A stretch of 64,000 nucleotides of DNA from Shewanella cyperi (lineage in GTDB: Bacteria > Pseudomonadota > Gammaproteobacteria > Enterobacterales > Shewanellaceae). Position numbers and translations under genes: made by a program. This document shows positions 42,930 through 52,419 of the stretch, piece after piece; positions within the stretch are counted from its first letter, which is position 1; the number at the start of each line of letters is the position of its first letter. The stretch is from positions 2,127,501 through 2,191,500 of the forward strand of contig NZ_CP071501.1 in the NCBI RefSeq assembly GCF_017354985.1. The letters run 5' to 3'. The notes under the pieces were generated by a model. It did not search any database and had not been told where the DNA came from. It was given only the letters and a program-made list of their open reading frames with translations.

Positions 42930-43338
42930 CGGACGGGCCTCCGCTGCTCAGTGCGCACCTGAACCCTTTGCCCGTGCAAACTACCCGCCGCTGCGGAAAC
43001 TGCTGAAAACTTGGCTGGCGGTACATCCTTGAGCATTTCCATGGAAATCCCTTTGAACATGGCCAATTGACGGGAGCAATAGTCCCCTAATCTGAATTAA
43101 GAATAGTCAATAGATTGAAATGCAGTGAAAAATTGTAGAGCTGGACGAAAAATCAGCCTTAGGTACAGATTAGGTACAGAAAAGCAAAACCCGGCGCTGA
43201 GACAACCGGGAATCCAAGAATCATAGCTATTGGCCAAGTCATGGCCAAGGCGCCCTGGACAGCGACCTACACCATGCAAGAGACTGTGTAATAGACCATG
43301 CGGGGGAACATGCAAGAGACCATGCAGAACAAGGGAAT
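42930..43338. other. Intergenic region upstream of the hybrid kinase
   Basis: A 409-base gap holding the kinase leader. It contains an 11-base perfect tandem duplication, TTAGGTACAGA (43159-43169 and 43170-43180), and two copies of CATGCAAGAGAC (43273-43284 and 43309-43320) spaced 36 bases apart. No convincing gene is seen; a 72-codon minus frame is rejected. Confidence 0.65.
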
Positions 43339-43959
43339 TCAGTCCCTGCCGGTACCTATATCCAGACGCACCATATCCGCAGCCAGCCCTTGGGCTTCAG
43401 CACTGCTGCTGGAGCTGAGACCATCAAAGACACCCTGTTGATCGGCCGTCTTTTTATGCTGACCATACTTAACCTTGGCCTCCAGGGATTCTATCTCAAT
43501 GGTCACGGCCACAATGGCTTTGGACAGGCGTTCAACGTATTCTGGCGCCAATACCTCAGTCCGGCCAGTGAGTTCGGGGTCAAACCGGTCGCACATACGC
43601 ATCAGTAATGGGATGCTTTCCGTGGCCGGCAAACAGCGAGCCCGCCCCAGTACATGTACGGCACTGTAATTCCAGGTGGGGACCGAGGGTTGATTCCGGT
43701 ACCAAAGTGGACTGATATAAGCATGTGGACCACTGAACACCAGTCTCACCTGTTGACCGTCCAATAAACGCCAATGATCATTGGCCCTGGCCAAATGGCA
43801 ATGTACCGCCCGTGCCTCCCGGTCCAACAAAAACGGCAGATGACTTGCCTGAGGTACAAGCTGCTCACCATTGGAAATCAACAAGCCAAAAGGATAGCGT
43901 TCTATAAAATCAAACACCTGTGATTCGTCTGTCATGGCCATGGCCGGTGGTATATACAT
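43339..43959 (-). CDS. PaiB-like FMN-binding protein
   Basis: A 206-residue member of the PaiB/FMN-binding split-barrel family, named after a Bacillus repressor of protease and sporulation genes. It begins MYIPPAM and has the core VPQASHLPFLLD, SPLWYRNQPSVPTWNYSAVH and a C-terminal VEIESLEAKVKYGQHKK, all typical. It lacks a helix-turn-helix domain, so regulation, if any, is indirect; redox or detoxification use of FMN is also possible. GGAGG precedes the ATG. It has no operon partner. Confidence 0.87.
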   Translation of the reverse strand: MYIPPAMAMTDESQVFDFIERYPFGLLISNGEQLVPQASHLPFLLDREARAVHCHLARANDHWRLLDGQQVRLVFSGPHAYISPLWYRNQPSVPTWNYSAVHVLGRARCLPATESIPLLMRMCDRFDPELTGRTEVLAPEYVERLSKAIVAVTIEIESLEAKVKYGQHKKTADQQGVFDGLSSSSSAEAQGLAADMVRLDIGTGRD

Positions 43960-44453
43960 GCTGCCTCCACTGCTGAAAATTTTAACCTGAGGCTAACATG
44001 CTCACCCATTGCAATCTACGCAATTGCCTGTTTAATAGAAATATTTACAGTTTCATAGCCAATTGCAATGGCGGCCTCGATGTTAGCGCCAGGTTGCATG
44101 GCACCCATGAATACGTATGTATGCAGTTGTCCGTCAAACTTAGGCGGGGGTACTATCAATCCGCTGATTTTCAACCTCGGTCCGAGGTGGGGTCGTTTCC
44201 ATCTCAGGTGGCTCAGGCTGCCTCTGATGGGTTTGGAGTACCTTCCCTTGCCGCATAGGTCCGGCAAAGGAATTCAAGGTGTTTGGCGGCGAATGTCTGA
44301 GGGAGACGGTAGCCGCCTTTTTTCCATCACCCTTTCCGGAAACCGGGCACCGACGGGTGAAGGCCCCCGCCGAGTGTTTCAGCCGGCCATGCGTTTAAGC
44401 CAGCCTTGAGCCGATAACTATAAGGCGCACAGCGCCATAAATCAGGAAGCCTT
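43960..44453. other. Regulatory region before the MalT-like permease
   Basis: A 494-base gap between divergent paiB-like and permease genes. One operator-like site is at 44108-44123. Several in-frame stretches exist but none has an RBS and a protein-like composition. AGGAAG lies before the permease start. Confidence 0.65.
44108..44123. promoter_or_regulatory. MalR-type LacI-family operator 3
   Basis: TGAATACGTATGTATG has the same TGAATACGTATG core as site 2. It lies about 340 bases before the permease start, so a promoter must lie between, or the start point is distant. Confidence 0.6.
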
Positions 44454-46007
44454 ATGACCAAATTCAGCTCCCCACTGGTGCAAGCCAGACCCGCACTGTC
44501 CTTCTGGCAGATTTTCAACATGTGTTTCGGCTTTCTAGGCATCCAATTTGGATTTGCGCTGCAGAACGCCAACGTCAGCCGCATCTTCCAAACCCTGGGC
44601 GCCTCCATTGATGAGATCCCCATACTCTGGATTGCCGCGCCACTCACCGGCTTACTGGTGCAACCCATTATCGGCTACCTGAGCGATCACACCTGGAATC
44701 GCTTCGGCCGTCGCCGCCCCTATTTTCTGATTGGCGCCATATTCACGACCCTGGCCATTTTTGTTATGCCGCACTCGCCCTACCTGTGGGTGGCTGCCGG
44801 CATGCTGTGGATCATGGACGCCTCCATCAACATCGCCATGGAGCCCTTCCGCGCCTTTGTGGGCGACAATCTGCCCAAGCAGCAGCGTACCCTGGGCTAC
44901 GCCATGCAAAGCTTTTTCATCGGTGTCGGAGCTGTGGTGGCATCGGCATTACCCTACCTGCTAACCCAGTTCTTCGGGATCAGCAATACGGCGCCTGAAG
45001 GTGAAATTGCCGACTCGGTGCGTTATGCCTTCTACTTCGGTGGTGGTGTGCTGTTGCTGGCGGTACTGTGGACCGTCATCAGCACCCCGGAATACTCTCC
45101 CGAGCAATTGGCGGCCTTTGAAGCCGGCGATCATCCCCAGGGCAGTACCGGGACTTTGGAGCGTCATCGCACCCACAAGGACTATCAGCTGGCCGGCGTT
45201 ATCTGGATGGTGCTGGGCGCCCTGCTTACCGGCGCCATCTATCTGGGCAATCTCGATAAGCAACTTTATATCCTGGGTATCGGCATTTTCGCCTTTGGTC
45301 CGTTGCAATTTTACTGTGCCATCAAGCTGGGCAATAACCAATCGCGCCGCGGTCTGGGGTTGGTGTTCAACGTGGTCGATGACTTGTTCCATATGCCAAA
45401 GGCCATGCATCAACTGGCCCTGGTACAATTCTTTTCCTGGTTCGCCCTGTTTGCCATGTGGATCTATACCACGGCGGCGGTGACCGGTTATCACTTTGGC
45501 AGCCAGGATGTACTGTCCAAGGCCTATAACGATGGCGCCGATTGGGTCGGTGTACTGTTTGCCGCCTATAACGGCTTCGCGGCACTGGCGGCCATGCTGA
45601 TCCCGCTGCAGGCACGCTATCTTGGCAACAAGGGTGCCCATATGATGAACCTGTGGCTCGGCGGCGCCGGTCTTATCAGCTTCCTCTTTATCAAGGACCC
45701 CGCCCTGCTGTGGCTGCCCATGATTGGTGTCGGCTTCGCCTGGGCCTCCATACTGTCGATTCCCTATGCCATGCTCTCGTCCGTGTTGCCGGCCGGCAAA
45801 ATGGGGGTCTACATGGGCATATTCAATTTCTTTATCGTGATCCCACAGTTGCTGGCCGCCAGCGTACTGGGATTAATCCTGAAAGTCGGCTTCGGTGGCG
45901 AACCCATCTATGCCCTGGTCACGGGTGGCAGTTTGATGTTGCTGGCGGGGATCAGTGTGTGGTTTGTGAAAACCGATGATGCAGAGACCCGGACCGTCAG
46001 CCAATAA
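44454..46007 (+). CDS. malT: MalT-like maltose/sugar symporter (MFS/GPH)
   Basis: Inner-membrane permease of the sucrose/maltose proton-symporter type. The 517 residues have about twelve spans. The marker motifs are IQFGFALQNANVSRIFQTLG at the N-terminus, YLSDHTWNRFGRRRPYFLIG in loop 2-3, and IPYAMLSSVLPAGKMGVYMG. These closely resemble maltose permeases in alpha-glucan loci of marine bacteria. The glucoamylase gene follows after 14 bases. Maltose or maltotriose import is inferred from context. Confidence 0.85.
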   Translation: MTKFSSPLVQARPALSFWQIFNMCFGFLGIQFGFALQNANVSRIFQTLGASIDEIPILWIAAPLTGLLVQPIIGYLSDHTWNRFGRRRPYFLIGAIFTTLAIFVMPHSPYLWVAAGMLWIMDASINIAMEPFRAFVGDNLPKQQRTLGYAMQSFFIGVGAVVASALPYLLTQFFGISNTAPEGEIADSVRYAFYFGGGVLLLAVLWTVISTPEYSPEQLAAFEAGDHPQGSTGTLERHRTHKDYQLAGVIWMVLGALLTGAIYLGNLDKQLYILGIGIFAFGPLQFYCAIKLGNNQSRRGLGLVFNVVDDLFHMPKAMHQLALVQFFSWFALFAMWIYTTAAVTGYHFGSQDVLSKAYNDGADWVGVLFAAYNGFAALAAMLIPLQARYLGNKGAHMMNLWLGGAGLISFLFIKDPALLWLPMIGVGFAWASILSIPYAMLSSVLPAGKMGVYMGIFNFFIVIPQLLAASVLGLILKVGFGGEPIYALVTGGSLMLLAGISVWFVKTDDAETRTVSQ

Positions 46008-46021
46008 AGGAGTTATTACAG

Positions 46022-48457
46022 ATGAAACAAACCAAGAACGTCAGCCACGGCGCCCTCTTCAGGCCATCTTTGGCCGCGCTGTCCCTGGCTGTCGCGGCAG
46101 CGCTGACGCTCGGTGGCTGCGAACAGGCACCTGATCAGACACAAACACAATCAGAACCGTCAGCCATCAAGGTAGCCCCGGGTGCCCCGGGCGCCGCCCC
46201 CACCTGGGCTTTCGCCGGCAAGACGGGTATAGGCACCAGCTATGAACCCTACGGTGCTGCCCCCAAGTCCATCAGCAAGGTGTGGTTTTCCATCGCCAAT
46301 GGCGTCCTGACCGAAACCATGTATGGCCTTATTCACAATGCCCAGCTCAAGGAACTGCAGTTTGTTATCAAGGGCCAGGGCTTTACCGACCTTGAAAGCC
46401 AGGATACCGACAGCAGTATCAGCTATCTCGATACCGATGCGGAAGGCCGCCCCCAGTCTTTGGCATACCGGGTGGTGAACCTGGACAAAGACGGTGCCTA
46501 TCGCATTGAAAAACATATTTTTACCGATCCCGACCGCAACAGTCTCATCATGCGTACCCACATCAGTGCGTTGACTGAAGAGATCACCCCCTTCCTCTAT
46601 GCCAACCCGCATATAGACAACAGCGGCAACGGGGATCTGGCCCGGGTGGTGGACGGTGGCTTTATGGCCCGCAAGACGGCACAAGAGTCCAGTGTCATGA
46701 CCCTGAAGTCTTCCCTGCCCTTTGCTGCGCAGCAGGTGGGATTTGTCGGCAGCAGTGACGGTCTCGACGAAATCCGTCAGTACGGTCAACTGAAAAACCG
46801 CTTTCAAACCACTTCGGCCGATGGCAGCCAAAATGGCGGCAACGTCGCCATGACAGGCCAATACCCCAGTATCAAACCGGGCGAGACCCTGACCCTGGAT
46901 CTGGTGCTGGGCTTTGCTGATGACGAACAAAGCAGCAGCGCCACTGCCGCAGCGACCCTGGCACAGGGCTACGATCAGCTGCTGGCAAACTTCAAGGGTG
47001 AAGGCGCCGCGATCGGTTGGCAGGATTACCTGGCCAGTCTCCAGGGGCTGCCCGCCATGGTGACCAACACCGCCGATAATGGCAAGTTGCTGACCGCCAG
47101 TGCCATGGTGCTCAAGGCCCAGGAAGACAAGACCCATGCGGGCGCCCTGATAGCCTCTTTGTCCAATCCCTGGGGCGATACAGTGTCGGCCGCGCAGCCA
47201 AGCACAGGATACAAGGCGGTGTGGCCGCGGGACTTTTACCAGTGCGCCATGGCGTTCCTGGCCATGGGAGACACCGCCACCGCCAAGGTCGCCTTTGAGT
47301 ACCTGAAACAGGTTCAGGCCGGCGCAAACACGCCAGGTTACCAAGGCACCCCGGGTTGGTTCCTGCAAAAGACCCACGTGGATGGTCAGACAGAATGGGT
47401 GGGTGTGCAGCTTGACCAGACCGCCATGCCCATCATGTTGGGCTGGAAACTGTGGCAGGCAGGCGTACTCAGCGACGACGAGATCCGCTCCTGGTACAAG
47501 GATATGCTCAAGAGCGCGGCGGATTTCCTGGTGACTGGTGGTGAAGTCAATATTGACTGGAACCACATAAACATAGTGCCACCCAAGACCCAGCAGGAAC
47601 GCTGGGAAGAGCAAGCCGGCTTCTCACCTTCTACCACGGCGGCGGTCATCACAGGCCTCCATGCCGCTGCGGCCATTGCCGAGTTTGCCGGTGACAGTAC
47701 TTCGGCAGAGCACTACAGCAAAGCCGCCCAAGGCTATCGGAATAACCTGGAACTCACCATGGTCACCCGTAAGGGCACCCTGTCCGACAAGCCATATTAC
47801 GTGCGCCTGAGCCCCAACGGCCAACCCGATGCGGCCGACAAGCTAGCCGACAACAACGGCCGTCCGGGATTGGATCAACGTCAAATTCTCGATGGCGGTT
47901 TTCTGGAGCTGGTGCGTTACGGGGTAACCCCGGCGTCCGATCCCGTGATCAACAACACCCTCGCCCTGATGGACTCCAACACCCTGGAAGATAGCTTGCG
48001 CCTCAGGTACGAGTTCACCGCCAAAGACGGCAGCAGCTTCCCGGGTTTCCGCCGTTACGGCAATGACGGTTACGGCGAAGATACCCAGAGCGGGGCCAAC
48101 TACGCCGAATCCGGCAGCAACAGTGCCAATCAGCGTGGCCGGGTGTGGCCCTTCTTCACCGGTGAGCGTGGCCACTTTGAGTTGGCGGCCCTGACCGAGC
48201 AGGCACAGCTCAGTGCCCAAGACAGGGCCGCCCTGGTATCCACCTATGTGCAGGGCATGGAAAGCTTCGCCAACGAGGGGCTGATGTTGCCCGAGCAGGT
48301 ATGGGACGGTGTTGGCAACAGCACCCGCTTCCAGTATAAAACCGGACAGGGAACCAACTCCGCCACGCCGCTGGCCTGGACCCATGCCGAGTACGTCAAG
48401 CTGGTGCGCTCCATCACAGACGGAACCGTCTGGGATAAATATCCACAGCAGCCTTAA
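46022..48457 (+). CDS. GH15 glucoamylase lipoprotein
   Basis: Exo-glucanase releasing glucose from non-reducing ends of starch and maltodextrins. The 811 residues begin with a lipoprotein signal whose lipobox LGGC gives lipidated Cys33, so the enzyme is membrane-tethered. The Glu-rich spacer is followed by an N-terminal beta-sandwich (about 60-340), then an (alpha/alpha)6 barrel. The barrel shows YKAVWPRDFYQ, WEEQAGFSPSTTAAVI with the catalytic acid Glu, and MLPEQVWDGVG with the base Glu, then ATPLAWTHAEYVKL. No Asp at position +2 of the lipid Cys, so outer-membrane sorting is likely. AAGGAG precedes the ATG. Confidence 0.9.
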   Translation: MKQTKNVSHGALFRPSLAALSLAVAAALTLGGCEQAPDQTQTQSEPSAIKVAPGAPGAAPTWAFAGKTGIGTSYEPYGAAPKSISKVWFSIANGVLTETMYGLIHNAQLKELQFVIKGQGFTDLESQDTDSSISYLDTDAEGRPQSLAYRVVNLDKDGAYRIEKHIFTDPDRNSLIMRTHISALTEEITPFLYANPHIDNSGNGDLARVVDGGFMARKTAQESSVMTLKSSLPFAAQQVGFVGSSDGLDEIRQYGQLKNRFQTTSADGSQNGGNVAMTGQYPSIKPGETLTLDLVLGFADDEQSSSATAAATLAQGYDQLLANFKGEGAAIGWQDYLASLQGLPAMVTNTADNGKLLTASAMVLKAQEDKTHAGALIASLSNPWGDTVSAAQPSTGYKAVWPRDFYQCAMAFLAMGDTATAKVAFEYLKQVQAGANTPGYQGTPGWFLQKTHVDGQTEWVGVQLDQTAMPIMLGWKLWQAGVLSDDEIRSWYKDMLKSAADFLVTGGEVNIDWNHINIVPPKTQQERWEEQAGFSPSTTAAVITGLHAAAAIAEFAGDSTSAEHYSKAAQGYRNNLELTMVTRKGTLSDKPYYVRLSPNGQPDAADKLADNNGRPGLDQRQILDGGFLELVRYGVTPASDPVINNTLALMDSNTLEDSLRLRYEFTAKDGSSFPGFRRYGNDGYGEDTQSGANYAESGSNSANQRGRVWPFFTGERGHFELAALTEQAQLSAQDRAALVSTYVQGMESFANEGLMLPEQVWDGVGNSTRFQYKTGQGTNSATPLAWTHAEYVKLVRSITDGTVWDKYPQQP

Positions 48458-48471
48458 CCGTCACAAAATGT

Positions 48472-48498
48472 AAAAGCCAGTCATTGACTGGCTTTTTT
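48472..48498 (+). terminator. Intrinsic terminator after glucoamylase
   Basis: AAAAGCCAGTC pairs with GACTGGCTTTT around a 3-base loop, followed by T residues. It ends the permease-glucoamylase unit. Confidence 0.88.
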
Positions 48499-48783
48499 AT
48501 TGGTCTCTTTCATCACCGGCAGCACACTTCTCACTCAAAGTGAGCAAGCTAACTTAGCCTGTGGTGAGTTTTACCAACCATTGGCAAAAACGCTCGCCCC
48601 AACCAACAAAGACAACAAATATTTTATTAAAATACAATGCGATACGAACATTATCATCGCTGGCATGGGGTTTGCTATTGACCGTCGCTGGCCTATTCCG
48701 GTTACCGCCTTGCGCTGCCTATATCAGCTTTTGGCGTGAAGAGAAGGCCTGCCACTATCAATAAAACTTGTATGGAGACGCTC

Positions 48784-50226
48784 ATGCACAAATTTGCAAA
48801 ATGGACACTGGCATTGCTGTTACTTCCCGCTGCGGCCATGGCCAAGGATATCCCCCCCACAACGGCCTCTGCCGTTGACAGCATAGTCAGTCGCTATGCC
48901 GAGCTGGATATGTTTTCCGGTACTGTCGTACTCGCCAAACAGGGGGAAGTTGTTTTTTCCGCAGCTTACGGTGAAGCCAACCGGGACTATCACATCCCCA
49001 ACGGGATGAATACGCGTTTTAATATCGGCTCTATCGGAAAAACGCTGACCTCTGTGGCCATAATGCAATTGGTCGAGTCAGGAAAACTGGGGCTCGATGA
49101 CAAACTGGCAAAGTACCTGCCGGATTTTCCATTTCCGGAGAAAGACACCATTAGCATTCAGCAACTGCTGAATCACTCCTCCGGTTTGGGCGACTATATG
49201 GAGCTGGACGCCTACAAGCAGCAGATGGCGGATCTTCATACTATTGGGGACATCTTGCCACTGATCTATCAGCAACCGCCCCTGTCGCCTCCCGGAGCTG
49301 ATTTCAACTACTCGAACTCCGGCATGGTGTTGCTCGGCGCCATCATAGAAAAGGTGAGCGGACTCAGCTATCCGGACTATCTGCGCCGCTATGTTTTTGA
49401 ACCGGCCGACATGCATGCCAGTGAGCTGGCGCAGGAAGATCAGATTTTGGCCGAGCGCGCCATTGGTTATATAGCTTCGCCCAAGGGCGGATACAGCTCC
49501 AACGTTCGCAGCATAATGCCGGCCTCGGCCGACGGTGGGCTCAGAACCACGGCACTCGACCTGCTGAAGTTCGATCAGGCGTTAACCCACAACAAGTTGC
49601 TGCGCCAGGACAGTATTGACAAGATGCTGACGCCTGTGGGCCCTGTGCCTTTCTACGCCAGCGGATGGTTCGTGAAAATGGTCGGAGACAAGAAGGTCGT
49701 TGGCCACAGCGGTGGCGCACCGGGTGTCAGTTCTGAGTACCGCCGTTATGCCGATGACGGATATACCCTGGTGATCCTGTCCAACTATGACAATGTTGCT
49801 TCACCCCTGGCCGAAGATCTTGAAAAGGCGTTGTTCAACATCCCCTTCCAATTGCCGACCAAGGTCGATGCCGAGGTAAATCGTGCGGCAAACTTTGAAC
49901 AGAATGGTGAGATAGATGCGGCGCTGACAATTCTTGACCGCCTCGGCAGCGATGCATCACCCCATGTGGATTCACTCTATCGAGCCGCGCGGTTACGTAT
50001 AGTCGAGAAGCGTGATGTTGAAAAAGCGCTGCCGGCGTTGAACAGCTACATAGCTCTGGCAGGTGCAGACGCGCGTCCTTCCATTGCCGCTGCATGGTGG
50101 CGCAAGGGCAACGCCTATGAGCAACTGGGTGATAAAAACCAGGCCCGTAGCTGCTATCAGCAGTCTCTGTCACTCGAGCCCGAAAACACCGACGCCAGGG
50201 AAGCTCTCACCCGTATGGGCAATTAA
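48784..50226 (+). CDS. Serine hydrolase (beta-lactamase/PBP class C type) with TPR-like tail
   Basis: A 480-residue exported protein with signal MHKFAKWTLALLLLPAAAMA. The penicillin-binding-type fold has the SxxK serine in GSIGKTLTS, the Y-x-N in YSNSGMVLL, and the third motif HSGGAPG in place of KTG. The last 110 residues form helix pairs ending in AAAWWRKGNAYEQLGDKNQA, a TPR-like repeat. GGAGA lies six bases before the ATG at 48784; an upstream in-frame start is unlikely. Substrate unknown: peptidase, esterase or D-amino-acid hydrolase. It lies between glucoamylase and the regulator, after a terminator. Confidence 0.85.
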   Translation: MHKFAKWTLALLLLPAAAMAKDIPPTTASAVDSIVSRYAELDMFSGTVVLAKQGEVVFSAAYGEANRDYHIPNGMNTRFNIGSIGKTLTSVAIMQLVESGKLGLDDKLAKYLPDFPFPEKDTISIQQLLNHSSGLGDYMELDAYKQQMADLHTIGDILPLIYQQPPLSPPGADFNYSNSGMVLLGAIIEKVSGLSYPDYLRRYVFEPADMHASELAQEDQILAERAIGYIASPKGGYSSNVRSIMPASADGGLRTTALDLLKFDQALTHNKLLRQDSIDKMLTPVGPVPFYASGWFVKMVGDKKVVGHSGGAPGVSSEYRRYADDGYTLVILSNYDNVASPLAEDLEKALFNIPFQLPTKVDAEVNRAANFEQNGEIDAALTILDRLGSDASPHVDSLYRAARLRIVEKRDVEKALPALNSYIALAGADARPSIAAAWWRKGNAYEQLGDKNQARSCYQQSLSLEPENTDAREALTRMGN

Positions 50227-50244
50227 GCCACCGGGAAAGTGGAT

Positions 50245-51276
50245 TCAGGCCGCTCCTGCCCCGCAGGAGCGGCGTACCACCAGGCTGGTGGGGATAAGTT
50301 GGGTCGACACCTCCTTACCAAGGATCAACTTCAACAGACTCTCCACCAGAATTTCGCCCGCCAACTGGGTATTTTGTTTGACCGTGGTTAGCGGCGGATT
50401 GGCAAAGCTGGCCACGGGAATATCGTCATACCCCACCACGGCCACATCTTCCGGCACCGCTATCCCCTGCTCTTTCAGGGCCCGGATGGCGCCAATGGCT
50501 ATCAGGTCACTGGCGGCAAACAGGGCATCGAACACCATGCCTTTTTTCAGTAATTGCTGGGCCGCTTCATAGCCCGAGGCTTCGGTGCTGATGGCATCTA
50601 TCTGGCGGCGTTTGTCCACCACCAGACCCGCGGCCTTCAGCGCCTTGCAATGCCCCAGATACCTGTCCCTGAACTCCGGGCAGTGACTGGAGGCGCCACC
50701 GAGAAAGGCAAACTCCTTGCGCCCAAGTCCAATCAGGTGCTCTGTGGCGATCACGCCCCCTTGAACATTGTCGCAGCCTATGGACAGCACGGATTTGTTG
50801 TTGTGCTCGGCGCCCCAGATAACAAAATGGGTGTTCTGGGCCAGCAGTTTTTCCAGCTTCTGCTCGTAGTCCATGTAGTCGCCATAACCGAGCAAAATAA
50901 TGCCGTCGGCCTTGTTGCTGTCCTCATAATCGGCATGCCAATCTTCGGACAGCTGCTGGAAAGACACCAGCAGATCATAGCCCTGGCGGGCGGTGGCGCG
51001 GGTAATGGACCCCAGCATCGACAGGAAAAAGGGATTGATCAGCGAATCATCATTGGTGGGATCTTCACAGAGCAGCAACGCCAGGGTATGGCTGTTCTGG
51101 GTGCGCAGGTTGCTGGCATTCTTGTCCACCTTGTAATTCAGTTCCCTGGCTATGGCCTTGATGCGTTCACGGGTTTCCGGGCTCACCAAGGGGCTGTTGC
51201 GCAGTGCCCGCGACACGGTGGACTGGGATACTCCGGCACGATAGGCAATATCAATGGAAGTTGCTTTGGCAGCCAT
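50245..51276 (-). CDS. malR: LacI-family regulator of maltodextrin genes
   Basis: A 343-residue repressor with an N-terminal helix-turn-helix TSIDIAYRAGVSQSTVSRAL (about residues 5-24) and a hinge around VDKNASNLRT. A periplasmic-binding-protein-like sensor domain follows (GIILLGYGDYMDYEQ, DNVQGGVIATEHLI, FAASDLIAIGAIRAL). I start at the ATG at 51276; a TTG two codons earlier gives the longer reading. Its genes neighbours are alpha-glucan enzymes, and three operator-like palindromes occur in the locus, so it probably represses them and is released by a maltose-derived sugar. The name malR rests on context. Confidence 0.84.
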   Translation of the reverse strand: MAAKATSIDIAYRAGVSQSTVSRALRNSPLVSPETRERIKAIARELNYKVDKNASNLRTQNSHTLALLLCEDPTNDDSLINPFFLSMLGSITRATARQGYDLLVSFQQLSEDWHADYEDSNKADGIILLGYGDYMDYEQKLEKLLAQNTHFVIWGAEHNNKSVLSIGCDNVQGGVIATEHLIGLGRKEFAFLGGASSHCPEFRDRYLGHCKALKAAGLVVDKRRQIDAISTEASGYEAAQQLLKKGMVFDALFAASDLIAIGAIRALKEQGIAVPEDVAVVGYDDIPVASFANPPLTTVKQNTQLAGEILVESLLKLILGKEVSTQLIPTSLVVRRSCGAGAA

Positions 51277-51375
51277 AGGCAAGACTCACACTCAACACTT
51301 TCACTCAACAAAGGACACCCGGCGGGAGCCATACCCGCCGGTCACACACTTATCTTATCGCTTTTCCAGCCAGGA

Positions 51376-52068
51376 TCAGATCCCGAGTTCATCAAGCAGA
51401 TCGTCGGCATCCCCAACCACCACGCCCTTGCTCGCCATCTGCGACCAGGGGGAACTCTGGCTGCCGCCGTGCTGTTCCAGCAAGCGGTCGGGATCAAACT
51501 CTTCATCCAGTTCAAATTCATCCAGTTTGATAAATTCGGTACTGTCCATGGCAAATTCAAGATAGAAGATGTGATTGCTTTCGGTACGGAAAGAGACCCT
51601 GCGGGTGACGGGTTCATCGAGGTTGGCATCAATGGAAATGGTAATTTCCTTATTGATGGTCAACATCTTGGGCTGGCTTTGGCTGATGGAGGTTTGCAAT
51701 TCCTTGGACACCTTGCCGATGAAATCCCCCAGGATCTGGTTCATCAGTTCGCCCATCACGTTACCCACCTCATCGGAGGTGTGCGCCACGGCCAATTCGC
51801 TTTCCGGCATGCCCATGTTAATCATGTACCGGCGGTAAATTTCCACCGCTGCTGCGGCGGAAAAGTTGATCACCACCAGGCCGGAGAAACCGCCGTCAAA
51901 AATGGAAAAACAGCCGAGATCCGGCTTGAGTCGGGTACGGCTGATGTTCTGCACCATTGCCGCATGCGTCACCCTGCTGGCGCTGGTACTGCTCAGCACG
52001 TGGGAAACCGAGTGGCACAACTTCAGCAGTATGTCGTCCGAGGTCACAATAGACGGAGGCGTATTCAT
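51376..52068 (-). CDS. DUF3334 protein with CheX-like phosphatase signature
   Basis: A 230-residue protein of the DUF3334 family. Residues 60-120 resemble CheX/CheC-type CheY-P phosphatases: GLVVINFSAAAAVEIYRRYM, then SDEVGNVMGELMNQILGDF, where GELMNQI (Glu107, Asn110) fits the E-x-x-N active-site motif. A second E-x-x-N (Glu100, Asn103) precedes it. The C-terminus is acidic and ends DDLLDELGI. The ATG at 52068 has AAGGG upstream; a longer start at 52110 adds an unlikely leader. It is divergent from a chemoreceptor gene. CheY-P phosphatase activity is inference. Confidence 0.8.
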   Translation of the reverse strand: MNTPPSIVTSDDILLKLCHSVSHVLSSTSASRVTHAAMVQNISRTRLKPDLGCFSIFDGGFSGLVVINFSAAAAVEIYRRYMINMGMPESELAVAHTSDEVGNVMGELMNQILGDFIGKVSKELQTSISQSQPKMLTINKEITISIDANLDEPVTRRVSFRTESNHIFYLEFAMDSTEFIKLDEFELDEEFDPDRLLEQHGGSQSSPWSQMASKGVVVGDADDLLDELGI

Positions 52069-52419
52069 GGCGTAAACCCTTAGAAAAATAATACTTAATA
52101 GTGCGCGCAATCGAATTTAAAATCAAAGCCAAAACAACCAATTAGTCCATTTATTCGCCAACCGGCAAGGGATATGCGCTAAGCAATTGATTTTTTGGCC
52201 GCAGGCCGTGATCCAGCTCACAGCTTTCTGTGATATCAGGGTTATCATGACCCCGGCGGGCGCCGGGACCATTCGGGACCATTGAGCGTGGGGCCAAGAG
52301 CCCTTCGGCCACCGCTTATCTCCACTTTATTTATCCATAAAACAGCAACGACTGCTTCAGGCAAGGAATGCCGGGTCTTCTTGGCCTTCCGGGCCGGTGA
52401 ACACATAGGGTTTGTGATA
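52069..52419. other. Divergent region of DUF3334 and chemoreceptor genes
   Basis: A 351-base gap. A CRP-like site sits at 52207-52222 and a possible -10 box TATCAT at 52243-52248. The long in-frame leader upstream of the chemoreceptor ATG is considered untranslated. Confidence 0.6.
52207..52222. promoter_or_regulatory. CRP-like site before the chemoreceptor gene
   Basis: CGTGATCCAGCTCACA gives GTGA-N6-TCAC, the CRP core. Its centre is about 40.5 bases before the start point predicted from TATCAT (52243-52248), as for class II activation. Confidence 0.5.

Noticed and set aside
43097..43315. 72-codon minus frame upstream of the hybrid kinase gene
   Set aside because: No ribosome-binding site, odd composition, and it covers the direct repeats.
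50554..52083. 509-codon plus-strand frame opposite malR and the DUF3334 gene
   Set aside because: Spans two real minus-strand genes and the gap between them; shadow-type composition.
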